A stretch of DNA of 46,539 nucleotides. Origin: Candidatus Gastranaerophilales bacterium. GTDB taxonomy: Bacteria; Cyanobacteriota; Vampirovibrionia; Gastranaerophilales; Gastranaerophilaceae. The translations under genes and the position numbers were made by a program. Of the stretch, positions 1 to 7,292 are shown piece by piece (positions within the stretch are counted from its first letter, which is position 1; every line of letters starts with the position of its first letter). The notes under the pieces were generated by a model. That model made no database searches and was not told the DNA's origin. It saw only the letters and a list, made by a program, of their open reading frames with translations. Where the stretch lies: assembly GCA_947624975.1 (NCBI GenBank), contig CANQMP010000014.1, forward strand, positions 1 to 46,539. The letters are read 5' to 3'.

Positions 1-55
1 TTCCATAACTTCCTACCTCCGTTATTAGTATAGCATAAATTCCTTATTATTGCAA
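1..55 (-). promoter_or_regulatory. Promoter, ribosome binding site and first codons of a leftward gene that leaves the window
   Basis: Read on the minus strand there is a -35 box TTGCAA (50-55), a 17-base spacer and a -10 box TATACT (27-32), followed by GGAGGT (15-20) and an ATG at 6-4. Spacing between the Shine-Dalgarno sequence and the ATG is 8 bases. Only two codons of the gene lie inside the window, so its product cannot be named. Confidence 0.6.
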
Positions 56-100
56 TGAAAAGTTGACAAACCCCTTATAAATGGAGGGGAAAAAACTGTA

Positions 101-206
101 CCCCACCCTAACCTAAATTTCTAAATTCGCATGCTCATTAAGAAATTTCCCTCTCGCAAAACGATAATTAATCGTTTTGCTCGGCAGAGTCCATCTGGGG
201 AGGGAA
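101..206 (+). repeat. 106-bp interspersed repeat, copy A
   Basis: This block recurs as an inverted copy at 4608-4713, with one mismatch in 106 positions. It contains a 10-bp stem with a 5-base loop (GCAAAACGAT / ATCGTTTTGC, about 155-180). It has no plausible coding content despite open frames across it. The two copies bracket the prepilin, tRNA, L,D-transpeptidase and hydG genes in opposite orientation. Confidence 0.85.
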
Positions 207-214
207 AATTATCC

Positions 215-376
215 GTCATTGCGAGCGAATGCGAAGCAATCCAGCTTATTATAAGCACGAAGTGCCGTAATATTTCCCTCTCCCCCTGCGGGAGAGGGCT
301 AGGGTGAGGGGTTAAATAAATCGGCACTATGTGCAAATTTAAAAAGCTGGATTGCTTCGCATTCGCTCGCAATGAC
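215..376. repeat. REP-like element with perfect 33-bp inverted arms
   Basis: Arms at 215-247 and 344-376 are exact reverse complements (core GCGAGCGAATGCGAAGCAAT). Between them is a second short palindrome rich in C and G (CCCTCTCCCCCTGCGGGAGAGGG-like, about 275-298). Partial copies of the same words recur at about 4448-4480, 4550-4577 and 4817-4842. This looks like a small palindromic interspersed repeat family of intergenic DNA, not a gene. Confidence 0.75.
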
Positions 377-515
377 AGTCTTACTCCCTCCCCTAATGGG
401 GAGGGCAGGGGTGCAATTATTTCGGTGCTTTAGCACCTGTAACGAACCTTTCACTTTTCACCTTTCACTTTTTAAATTTTTGTTAAAATTTTATAAAAAT
501 TTTCCATTTTCCCCC
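377..515. other. Gene-free stretch with simple repeats
   Basis: Together with the repeats to its left this makes a gene-free run of over 500 bases before the prepilin promoter. It carries short words (GGTGCTTTAG, repeated CCTTTCACTTTTCAC) that recur near 4722-4785, so the whole stretch belongs to the same repeat family as 4608-4785. I see no RNA gene in it. Confidence 0.6.
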
Positions 516-543
516 TTGCATTTTTTGAAAAATCGTTTATAAT
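516..543 (+). promoter_or_regulatory. Sigma70-type promoter of the first prepilin gene
   Basis: TTGCAT (516-521), 16-base spacer, TATAAT (538-543), with CCCC immediately before the -35 box. The second prepilin gene has almost the same promoter (CCCTTGCAT, 17-base spacer, TATAAT at 31401-31429 on the minus strand), suggesting shared control. Confidence 0.65.
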
Positions 544-576
544 GAGAATGTATAGAAAAAACGAAAGGAAAAAACT

Positions 577-1396
577 ATGAAGAAGATTACTACAACAGTG
601 TTAAACCCATCGGGGGGGGGGGGGATTTTCTCCTAGCAAGCGTTTCGGCGGTAGCCTAACCTTAAAAAACAAAAATTTCGGGTTTACCCTTGCGGAAGTT
701 TTAATCACCCTTGGAATTATCGGTGTCATCGCGGCAATAACTTTGCCGTCACTAATAAATGATACTAAAAACAAAGAATTGGAATCTGCTTTTAAAAAAT
801 CGTATTCTGCTTTATCACAAGCCATGCAATTAATGGTTATGGAAGATTACTTCGGTTCATTAAACATTTCTTCATTTGCCGAGTTTTTTAATATTATAAA
901 AAATCTTTCAAAATATATGAGAAATACCGGATATTGTTCTTTAGAGACTAAATATACTAAATGTCCGGCAGGATTTGTTTATGAAACAGCTGGTAGTACT
1001 GTTTCATGTCCAATAATGAAGAAAAAATATAAAAATTATACAGGCGGGACAGGTAGCGTTTTTTTCAATGATGGCGGAATGCTGCTTTCTGACGGAAGTT
1101 ATATTTTATTTGATATAGATTCTGGGCATGACGTAAAAAAAGATGAAAATGATGAAGAAACACATATTTACGTTGCAGTTGATGTGAATGGTGCTAAAAA
1201 ACCGAACAGATACGGATATGATTTTTTCGTGTTTGAATTTGGTCGTGACGGCAGATTGATACCTTCGGGTTCTGAAGATACCGTATTTACATCAGAAAAA
1301 TATTGTGTTGATTCAAATACATCCGAACCTCACAATGGGTTTGGTTGTACAGAAAGAGCATTTATTGACCACGATTATTTTAAAAATCTTAAATAA
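577..1396 (+). CDS. Type IV pilin-like / pseudopilin protein, out of frame at a 13-G tract (probable phase-variable gene)
   Basis: The ATG at 577 has a good Shine-Dalgarno (GAAAGGA, 562-568) and reads MKKITTTVLNPSGGGG before hitting TAG at 634. The downstream frame, free of stops from 605 to 1396, has no start of its own before the prepilin leader GFTLAEVLITLGIIGVIAAI, which carries the processing Gly, the +1 Phe and the +5 Glu followed by a hydrophobic helix. Removing one G (12 instead of 13; 9 or 15 would also work) joins the two frames into one protein of about 270 residues. After the helix comes a variable extracellular domain with several Cys residues, as in secreted minor pilins or pseudopilins. 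Such proteins are cleaved and methylated by prepilin peptidase and assembled in the inner membrane. The current state would be OFF. A sequencing or assembly error in the homopolymer, or simple decay, are the alternatives. Confidence 0.75.
612..624 (+). repeat. Homopolymeric tract of 13 G inside a coding region
   Basis: Thirteen consecutive G residues lie 12 codons into the prepilin gene in an otherwise AT-rich genome. Long G tracts near a 5' coding end are classic slipped-strand contingency loci. The in-frame lengths are 9, 12 or 15; 13 gives a stop 10 bases after the tract. Confidence 0.85.
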
Positions 1397-1502
1397 AGGT
1401 TCAAACAAGTCAGAAAAGACAATTCATATGCACGCAATGTTGATTTTACCCCATTCTAGCCCTCTTCCTAATGGGCGTGGAAATTGATTTTTCCCAAGAG
1501 AT

Positions 1503-1537
1503 AAAAAAAAGACAAGGTTTTAACCTTGTCTTTTTTA
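1503..1537. terminator. Bidirectional intrinsic terminator between the prepilin gene and the tRNA cluster
   Basis: The stem AAAGACAAGGTT / AACCTTGTCTTT is flanked by A-runs on the left and T-runs on the right, so it can stop transcription from the prepilin gene (plus) and from the tRNA cluster (minus). Confidence 0.8.
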
Positions 1538-1540
1538 TTT

Positions 1541-1622
1541 GGGCAGGGGTGGATTCGAACCACCGTAGTCTCGCGACGGCAGATTTACAGTCTGCTCCCT
1601 TTAGCCACTCGGGCACCTACCC
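1541..1622 (-). tRNA. tRNA-Tyr (GTA)
   Basis: The minus strand folds with acceptor GGGTAGG / CCTGCCC, a T-arm GGTTCGAATCC, a long variable arm as expected for bacterial tRNA-Tyr, and an anticodon loop CTGTAAA with GTA. Length is 82 nt. It is the last gene of a three-tRNA transcript. Confidence 0.95.
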
Positions 1623-1645
1623 ATAATTTCGCTTAGGACTTAAAA

Positions 1646-1718
1646 TGCCCTTGACGAGATTTGAACTCGTGGCCTCTCCCTTACCAAGGGAGTGCTCTAC
1701 CCCTGAGCCACAAGGGCA
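1646..1718 (-). tRNA. tRNA-Thr (GGT)
   Basis: Acceptor TGCCCTT / AAGGGCA, anticodon stem CTCCC/GGGAG around TTGGTAA gives anticodon GGT, and the T-loop is TTCAAAT. Length 73 nt. No encoded CCA. Confidence 0.95.
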
Positions 1719-1736
1719 TATTCTGTTTTCAAAAAA

Positions 1737-1809
1737 TGCCGACTATAGGAATCGAACCTACAACCTACGGTTTACAAAACCGTTGCTCTACCATTGAGCC
1801 AAGTCGGCA
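1737..1809 (-). tRNA. tRNA-Thr (TGT)
   Basis: Acceptor TGCCGAC / GTCGGCA, anticodon stem ACGGT/ACCGT around TTTGTAA gives TGT, T-loop TTCGATT. Length 73 nt. First gene of the cluster Thr(TGT)-Thr(GGT)-Tyr(GTA), which recalls the Thr/Tyr tRNA clusters of other bacteria. Confidence 0.95.
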
Positions 1810-1817
1810 CATGTGCT

Positions 1818-1846
1818 ATTTTATAAAGAAAAAACTTGACTGTCAA
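1818..1846 (-). promoter_or_regulatory. Promoter of the tRNA Thr-Thr-Tyr cluster
   Basis: On the minus strand: consensus -35 TTGACA (1841-1846), 17-base spacer, -10 TAAAAT (1818-1823), about 9 bases before the first tRNA. This is a strong promoter as expected for stable RNA. Confidence 0.7.
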
Positions 1847-1923
1847 GACTATTTATCTTTTTTATTTGTAAATAAAAATTAATATTTTGTCAAAAAATAT
1901 TCTTCACGTTACTTACTAATTCT

Positions 1924-2547
1924 ATGAAAATATTACCCGTAACAAATTATCAAAACCAAAATTTTACAGGAAACTTCAAAGCCCTTACAACTGCTTTCCT
2001 CTTTACCGCTTTAACTGCACCGACTACATTGTCAAACGATGTATTTATAAAAACTCAACCCGAAACAACCGTCTGCTCGGAAATTCCCGAAGAAAACGCT
2101 GTCCCCGATGCTCATATTAAAATCGCAGGAATTGACAAAATAGCAAAAATTGTCGTTGATTTGAATAAAAACTTGTTATACAAATACGACAAAGACGGTA
2201 ACGCCGTTGAAGTTTTTCATGTCGCCTCGGGAAATCAGTATAACAGAACCAAACCGGGAGTGAAAGTTATCTCATGGGTGGAAAGTTACCCTTATTCGGG
2301 AGCTTACGGAACTAAACGAAAAAGAAATCCGTCGGCATACGGACCGAATGCTTTAATTTTATTTAATATCGACACAGAAACAGGCAAAGTCGCCGAATAC
2401 TCTGACGGAGTATTTATCCACGGAACAAATAACCCCTCAAGCATTGGTAAATACGCTTCCAAAGGCTGTATAAGAATGAATAACAACGAAATCAAAAAAC
2501 TTGCAAAAGAAGTTGAAAAAGGCGATATCGTTATATTTAAACGTTAA
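1924..2547 (+). CDS. L,D-transpeptidase (YkuD domain) with an N-terminal hydrophobic segment
   Basis: 207 residues. The C-terminal half is a YkuD catalytic domain: the His-box VFIHGTNN and the catalytic-Cys box SKGCIRMNN are both present and spaced as in the family. Family members form or edit 3-3 cross-links in peptidoglycan or attach proteins to it, acting in the periplasm. The N-terminus MKILPVTNYQNQNFTGN precedes a hydrophobic stretch (about residues 21-40), probably an export or anchor signal. I have seen the NFTGN-like start described only loosely in gut Melainabacteria, so I treat it as a hint. Conserved residues appear complete. Followed 21 bases later by a small membrane protein gene on the same strand, possibly cotranscribed. 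Confidence 0.85.
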   Translation: MKILPVTNYQNQNFTGNFKALTTAFLFTALTAPTTLSNDVFIKTQPETTVCSEIPEENAVPDAHIKIAGIDKIAKIVVDLNKNLLYKYDKDGNAVEVFHVASGNQYNRTKPGVKVISWVESYPYSGAYGTKRKRNPSAYGPNALILFNIDTETGKVAEYSDGVFIHGTNNPSSIGKYASKGCIRMNNNEIKKLAKEVEKGDIVIFKR

Positions 2548-2568
2548 TTTTTGTTATATAATTAAACC

Positions 2569-2910
2569 ATGCTAAGAAGTATCGCTCCGATAATTTTACT
2601 TACAATTTCAAATGTATTTATGACTTTTGCATGGTACGGGCATTTGAAACACAAATCGACCGCCTTGTGGATCGTAATACTTGTCAGCTGGGGAATTGCG
2701 TTTTTTGAATACTGCTTTCAAGTTCCCGCAAACAGAATAGGACACGGAATTTATAACGCCGCACAACTCAAAACTATTCAGGAAGTCATTACCTTGGTTG
2801 TGTTCAGCGTGTTTTCCGTTCTCTATCTCAAAGAAGAATTCCGCTGGAATTACCTTGTCGGTTTTCTTTTTATAATTCTTGCAGTATTTTTTATATTTAA
2901 AAAGTGGTAA
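2569..2910 (+). CDS. DMT-like small membrane protein of the DUF486 family
   Basis: 113 residues with four predicted membrane helices, and the DUF486 signature regions (FMTFAWYGHLKH near the start, FFEYCFQVPANRIGHG in the middle, QEVITLVVFSVFSVLYLKEE later). DUF486 proteins belong to the drug/metabolite transporter clan; substrate unknown. The length is normal for the family. Its 3' end is 2 bases from the converging hydG gene, with no obvious terminator between them. Confidence 0.85.
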   Translation: MLRSIAPIILLTISNVFMTFAWYGHLKHKSTALWIVILVSWGIAFFEYCFQVPANRIGHGIYNAAQLKTIQEVITLVVFSVFSVLYLKEEFRWNYLVGFLFIILAVFFIFKKW

Positions 2911-2912
2911 AG

Positions 2913-4325
2913 TTAAAATTTTATATCTCTTTTACCGCATTCAATTTTTTCAAGGTTTTTGCAAACCGTATCTTTCAGCCCCGTAAGACTTTCGAGCTCA
3001 TTTTTAATAAGTTTTTCCCCGACGGCTCTGGTTGCATCTGATGCGTAATCAAGCAGATATTCTTTCAAAGTCATAATTGCGTTTGGCTGGCAGAAATTAT
3101 GAATTTGCTGACTTTTGCAGATTTCCATAAACCTGTCGCCTGTTCTTCCGCTGCCGTAACAAGCGGTGCAAAAGCTCGGCAGATAGCCGATTTCTATCAG
3201 CCATTTTATAACATCATCGAGTGAACGTCTGTCAGACACATCAAATTGTGCCGAATTATCCTTTTCAGGCATGGGGTTAAAATACCCTCCGACACTCGTT
3301 TTTGAACCGCCCGAAATTTGAGAAATTCCGAGTGATAAAACTTTTTCTCTGCACTCTGCCGATTCACGTGTAGAAACAATCATGCCTGTGTACGGCACAG
3401 CGATTCTTATGCAGGCAACGATTTTGGCAAACGTATCATCGTCAATTCCGTTGTCAAACTCATCAGGGTCAATATCATCGGCTTTTTTAATCCTCGGAAC
3501 ACTTATGGTATGAGGTCCGACGCCAAAAACGGCTTCAAGGTGTTCGGCATGCATTAACAAGCCGGTAAATTCATACCTGTAGGATTCCAGCCCGTACAAA
3601 ACACCTAATCCGACATCATCAATTCCGCCTTGCATAGCCCTGTCCATAGCCTCGGTATGATAAGCATAATTGTGTTTCGGACCTGTAGGGTGAAGTTTCT
3701 CGTAACTCTCTTTGTTATAAGTTTCTTGAAACAGAATGTAAGTCCCAATTCCGGCATCATGCAGTTTTTTGTAATTCTCAACCGTTGTAGCCGCGATATT
3801 TACATTAACACGTCTGATAGAGCCGTTTTTATGCTTTATCGAATAAATAGTTTTAATCGAGTCTAAAATATATTCAATCGGGTTGTTAACGGGGTCTTCA
3901 CCAGCCTCTATCGCAAGTCGTTTGTGTCCCATGTCCTGAAGTGCGATAACTTCCTGCCTTATTTCCTCTTGAGAAAGTTTTTTGCGTGGAATATGAGAGT
4001 TCTTTTTATGATAAGGGCAATAGACACAGCCGTTAACGCAGTAATTAGAAAGATAAAGCGGTGCAAAAAGCACGATTCTGTTTCCGTAATAATCCTGCTT
4101 AATCTGTCTTGCCAGTGCAAAAATCTTTTCATTAACGTTTTTATCATCGCATGCCAAAAGTACTGATGCCTCCCTGTGAGTTAAACCTTTGGCTTTTGAG
4201 GCTTTTTGCAGAATTTGTTCGATAAGTTCACGATTATTCTTATTGTCATCAGCGTATTTTAAAGTTTCTAAAATTTCCTGATGAGATATAAATTCTTCGG
4301 CTTTGTGTGATTTCGGATTATACAT
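2913..4325 (-). CDS. hydG: [FeFe]-hydrogenase H-cluster radical SAM maturase HydG
   Basis: 470 residues, the usual HydG length. The radical-SAM motif CVNGCVYC (CX3CX2C) lies near residue 100, and the C-terminal auxiliary cluster motif CTAC...C (FCTACYGSGRTGDRF, then NFCQPN) is intact. HydG cleaves tyrosine to make the CO and CN ligands of the H-cluster Fe(CO)2CN unit in the cytoplasm. Its presence implies an [FeFe]-hydrogenase and fermentative hydrogen metabolism elsewhere in the genome. The partners HydE and HydF are not in this window. The ATG at 4325 follows GAGGGGAAG at good spacing. Confidence 0.95.
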   Translation of the reverse strand: MYNPKSHKAEEFISHQEILETLKYADDNKNNRELIEQILQKASKAKGLTHREASVLLACDDKNVNEKIFALARQIKQDYYGNRIVLFAPLYLSNYCVNGCVYCPYHKKNSHIPRKKLSQEEIRQEVIALQDMGHKRLAIEAGEDPVNNPIEYILDSIKTIYSIKHKNGSIRRVNVNIAATTVENYKKLHDAGIGTYILFQETYNKESYEKLHPTGPKHNYAYHTEAMDRAMQGGIDDVGLGVLYGLESYRYEFTGLLMHAEHLEAVFGVGPHTISVPRIKKADDIDPDEFDNGIDDDTFAKIVACIRIAVPYTGMIVSTRESAECREKVLSLGISQISGGSKTSVGGYFNPMPEKDNSAQFDVSDRRSLDDVIKWLIEIGYLPSFCTACYGSGRTGDRFMEICKSQQIHNFCQPNAIMTLKEYLLDYASDATRAVGEKLIKNELESLTGLKDTVCKNLEKIECGKRDIKF

Positions 4326-4607
4326 AACTTCCCCTCAAATTACATCATAAAACCCTGAAAAATAAAAGTAAAGTAGTGAACTTATCCACTAACTTCCCAA
4401 GTGCTAGGGGTTGGTTTAATTCTTTGCTTGAAACGTAAAAATAGGTCGTCATTGTGAGCGGATGCCCCCAGCTTATTATTCATACGAAGTGCCTAATATT
4501 TGACCCCTCACCCGAATTTCTTAGTTCACTGCGTTCACTAAGAAATTCCTCCCTCTCCCGCAGGGGGAGAGGGGATTTTTATGCAAGGGGCGAGGGTGAA
4601 TCTTTTG

Positions 4608-4713
4608 TTCCCTCCCCAGATGGACTCTGCCGAGCAAAACGATTAATTATCGTTTTGCGAGAGGGAAATTTCTTAATGAGCATGCGAATTTAGAAATTTC
4701 GGTTAGGGTGGGG
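4608..4713 (-). repeat. 106-bp interspersed repeat, copy B (inverted)
   Basis: Reverse complement of 101-206 with a single difference. The near identity indicates a recently spread or homogenised repeat, and the inverted pair could recombine to flip the 4.4 kb between them. Confidence 0.85.
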
Positions 4714-4920
4714 TGCAATAATTTTGGTGCTTTAGTACCCGAAATGGACCTCTTACCTTTCACTTCTCACTTTTCACTTTTTTAAAACTTGTTGGGGTAA
4801 AACCCCAACTTACAGTTTGCTTCGCATTCGCTCGCAATGACAGAGGGGATTAATCAACTCCGTCCGTCCGCAAATCCGCCGAACTCAAAATAGAGTTCTC
4901 GCCACTATCATCAGGCTAAT

Positions 4921-4950
4921 AAAAAAGAGCCACAAGAGTGACTCATTTTT
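4921..4950 (-). terminator. Original terminator of the tRNA-Gly gene, left behind at the far end of the element
   Basis: On the minus strand GAGTCAC-TCTT-GTGGCTC is followed by six T. It sits just 3' of the displaced tRNA-Gly 3' end (4955-4996), so it is most simply the ancestral tRNA terminator, now 16.6 kb away from the functional gene. Confidence 0.6.
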
Positions 4951-4954
4951 ATTA

Positions 4955-4996
4955 GCGGGAGACGAGGCTCGAACTCGCGACATCCTCCTTGGCAAG
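4955..4996 (-). repeat. attL: displaced 3' end of tRNA-Gly
   Basis: 42 bases identical to 21582-21623 (extends to 43 with a leading A). It holds the anticodon-loop part, T-arm and 3' acceptor strand of tRNA-Gly but then reads into unrelated DNA (AATACATAAG), so it is not a functional tRNA. Confidence 0.9.
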
Positions 4997-5127
4997 AATA
5001 CATAAGTCAAGTTTGACGTTTTTGATGAGTTTGTTCAGTTTTTCAAAAGTCTTACTAATCCAAGTTATTCAGGGTTTTACTTAGTTTGCTCTTTTTACTC
5101 ATTTGACTGGTTTACGAAGACTACAAA

Positions 5128-5147
5128 AGCAAAATAAAAGCAAAATT
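5128..5147 (+). repeat. Arm-type repeat, left end
   Basis: AGCAAAATAAAAGCAAAATT. The same 20-mer with one change occurs at 21515-21534 near the other end, in the same orientation. It is itself a tandem of AGCAAAAT. Probable arm-type binding site of the integrase N-terminal domain. Confidence 0.55.
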
Positions 5148-5245
5148 TTGATTCTTTAATTCAAAATACCAAAGTCAGACAAGTCAGACATAACACTTAT
5201 ATTTTAGTACAAAGACTATTTAAAACAAAAGAAACGGAGAGACTT

Positions 5246-5656
5246 ATGAAACGATTACTAAACCTAATAAAATACCAACAGGTAGGATTTGATTTACCAT
5301 TGAAAACTGTCCAAATGCTTACGTACTATGCCTTTGATGCAAGGCTAATTGATATGGATAGATTTATTGCAGATACATTGAAAAGTTATATTAAGGATAA
5401 TGGTAATCACGTAAGACGTGGGGATATAGTTGAAATCTCACCTGATATGTATGTAACTTTATATGTCCAGTTGCCACGATTACTAATTTTGAATGCGTGG
5501 TGGGTATCATTAAAAGCTTGTGTCTCAATGACGTCCATACTAAGTGAGGCACTAGGTCATTCACTACCTTTCCTCATGGAAATTGAACAAACTCAAGAAG
5601 ATTTTATGTTTGAACAGGCTGAAAATCCTGACAGTACAAATAATAAGGAGAAATAA
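5246..5656 (+). CDS. Hypothetical protein, first gene of the element's left operon
   Basis: 136 residues, preceded by ACGGAGAG at good spacing. No family recognised. The middle holds a short hydrophobic segment (LYVQLPRLLILNAWWVSLKA) and the C-terminus is acidic. It starts a same-strand run with the small RHH-like gene (1 base apart) and two large genes to 8495, so it is likely part of the element's replication or maintenance unit. Function unknown. Confidence 0.7.
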   Translation: MKRLLNLIKYQQVGFDLPLKTVQMLTYYAFDARLIDMDRFIADTLKSYIKDNGNHVRRGDIVEISPDMYVTLYVQLPRLLILNAWWVSLKACVSMTSILSEALGHSLPFLMEIEQTQEDFMFEQAENPDSTNNKEK

Positions 5657-5657
5657 A

Positions 5658-5864
5658 ATGGCGGAAAGAATTACCATAAGGTTAGATGAGGAATTGCAAC
5701 ACCTTATCTTAAAAATAAAAAACAAAGGCTTATACAACTTAAGTGCATTGCTACGACAGGCTTTGAAGGATAAGTTGAGTGTTTTGTCATACATAGATAA
5801 TAGCTCCCAACTTATCCCCTTAGAGAAAGAAAGGGATGAAAACAATGAGACATCTTACATTTGA
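5658..5864 (+). CDS. Small ribbon-helix-helix-like DNA-binding protein
   Basis: 68 residues from the ATG at 5658, which has AAGGAG (5644-5649) upstream; a longer reading from 5583 would overlap the previous gene without a good Shine-Dalgarno. The start MAERITIRLDEELQHLI is typical of the beta-strand plus first helix of ribbon-helix-helix proteins (CopG/MetJ-like), followed by a second helix (NLSALLRQALKDKL). Such proteins repress plasmid copy-control or toxin-antitoxin operons. Its place just before the large replication-like genes fits an autoregulator. The exact family is not certain. Confidence 0.7.
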   Translation: MAERITIRLDEELQHLILKIKNKGLYNLSALLRQALKDKLSVLSYIDNSSQLIPLEKERDENNETSYI

Positions 5865-7287
5865 GAATACAAGAACTCTAATTAACAGCATCAGTGTAGG
5901 TAAGAGGTTCTTAATGAATATCATAAAACATTACGGACAGGAAGATAATGAAGATATAATAAGTGAATTAGAATATATGGTTCGTTCAATAGGTAGCATA
6001 GAGAATGTTGATAACTTTTACTTACATAATAACTTAAGAGAGTTATTTGATAATGAAAAAGCGTACAGTGAGTTAGCTAAAAAATTGAACAGACATTTAG
6101 TTCTGTATGACGATTTTGGATATTGTTTCATGTATCATACGAGGAACACAATTAGAGAATTGGACAAACTTACTAATGGATTTAACAAGCCTGAGAGTAA
6201 AATGCACAATTACTTCAAACTATCTCCAAAAGAACCTGATGACTACTCAAATATTTCCGATACAAATACTAAGTTCGATTCGGTTATGTCTAAAATGTAT
6301 CTTAGCAAGTATAACAAGTACGTTGACGAAAATGACAACGGAGCTGGTGCATGGACATTCCAACTTTGTACTATGTACCTGATAATAGTAGATAAGCTAT
6401 ACAGACTCCTTCAACCTTATATAACAGACGTTGCTGATTTCTTCTTTCGTTGCGTAGTTGAGTTAAATCCTATCATTACAGGCTTTACCTATACAACCGA
6501 GATTATGTCTAAAATAAATGCGTTAGAGTTCATATATGAGTTAGCGCAACTGACTTCTATAGGTCGCCACTTGACCATTAAGAAGAATGAAGATAAATCC
6601 GAAATTACTTTTATTTTTACTACTTTGAATGGAACTTTTACTAACAACGAGCAACAGCATTACAGTCCTATCTTCCGTAAAGATAATAAGGGAAAAAGGA
6701 AAGTTCAAGTTCGTATAACTGGAAGCGGTAAGAGGCTATTTTTGAAAGTAGATATTATTGGTTTACAAAGTATTCAGGATTTAACAGAACAAGCGTGCAA
6801 GCCTTCCCTATTTTCTCTGAATACCGATGAATCTTATATAGAAGTAATCACATACAAAATATTAAGTACGATGCTTTCACATACTCAACAGTTTCAAAAA
6901 GACTTAGAAGCCAGTAACAAAAATGCACGTAAGATAGTTAATTCAGGTAAAGTCGAGAGTATTGCAAGTGAGGAAGACATAAGAAAGTTCTATGCTGAAG
7001 AACAGTTAAGAAAAAATGTTTTCAAGTCTTTACAACATGAGACACTGCTAAGACCTTTACTGTATTTACATAAGAAATTCCCTATAAAGAAATACAATGT
7101 TACCTATTATAGATATGTTGTTAGTGCGTTGAGCATGGGGGATAGGGAAATATCAGAAATGTTAAAGCCTATCGGGAGTAAGCAACAAGCTGTAATCAGA
7201 AAAATGATAAATGCTGTTAAGTCTCTTAACTATACTGGTATTCCAGCGCTTCATCACTTATATAAAGCTGTTACTTATAGGAGTTGA
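5845..7287 (+). CDS. Large hypothetical protein of the element's left operon
   Basis: 480 residues from the ATG at 5845, chosen over ATG 5836 because AAGGGA (5831-5836) then has an 8-base spacing. It overlaps the end of the previous gene by 20 bases. No domain recognised: mainly alpha-helical, with a mid-region of beta character (about residues 235-310, KSEITFIFTTLNG, KRKVQVRITGSGKRLFLKV) and a basic C-terminus (YKAVTYRS). It is translationally coupled to the next gene (AGGAG inside its last codons). Coupling to a possible replication protein suggests a role in element replication or mobilisation, which is inference. Confidence 0.7.
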   Translation: MRHLTFENTRTLINSISVGKRFLMNIIKHYGQEDNEDIISELEYMVRSIGSIENVDNFYLHNNLRELFDNEKAYSELAKKLNRHLVLYDDFGYCFMYHTRNTIRELDKLTNGFNKPESKMHNYFKLSPKEPDDYSNISDTNTKFDSVMSKMYLSKYNKYVDENDNGAGAWTFQLCTMYLIIVDKLYRLLQPYITDVADFFFRCVVELNPIITGFTYTTEIMSKINALEFIYELAQLTSIGRHLTIKKNEDKSEITFIFTTLNGTFTNNEQQHYSPIFRKDNKGKRKVQVRITGSGKRLFLKVDIIGLQSIQDLTEQACKPSLFSLNTDESYIEVITYKILSTMLSHTQQFQKDLEASNKNARKIVNSGKVESIASEEDIRKFYAEEQLRKNVFKSLQHETLLRPLLYLHKKFPIKKYNVTYYRYVVSALSMGDREISEMLKPIGSKQQAVIRKMINAVKSLNYTGIPALHHLYKAVTYRS

Positions 7288-7292
7288 ACGAC

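Larger units (their letters stand above)
4326..5245. other. Gene-free stretch: repeats, displaced tRNA end and left end of the integrative element
   Basis: From the left it contains the hydG upstream region, partial REP-like words (4448-4577), repeat copy B (4608-4713), more repeat words to about 4845, a displaced tRNA terminator (4921-4950), the attL core (4955-4996), then about 250 bases of AT-rich element DNA with the tandem word AGTCAGACA twice (about 5173-5190) and an arm-type repeat (5128-5147). No gene is visible; the open frames are not coding-like. Confidence 0.65.

Noticed and set aside
121-372. Open frame on the minus strand across the left repeats, and its twin at 4454-4693
   Set aside because: Both lie entirely in interspersed repeat DNA with palindromes; codon use is not gene-like.
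4955-4996. Second tRNA-Gly gene at the left end
   Set aside because: Only the 3' 42 bases are present; the 5' half, D-arm and acceptor partner are missing, so it is an attachment-site remnant.
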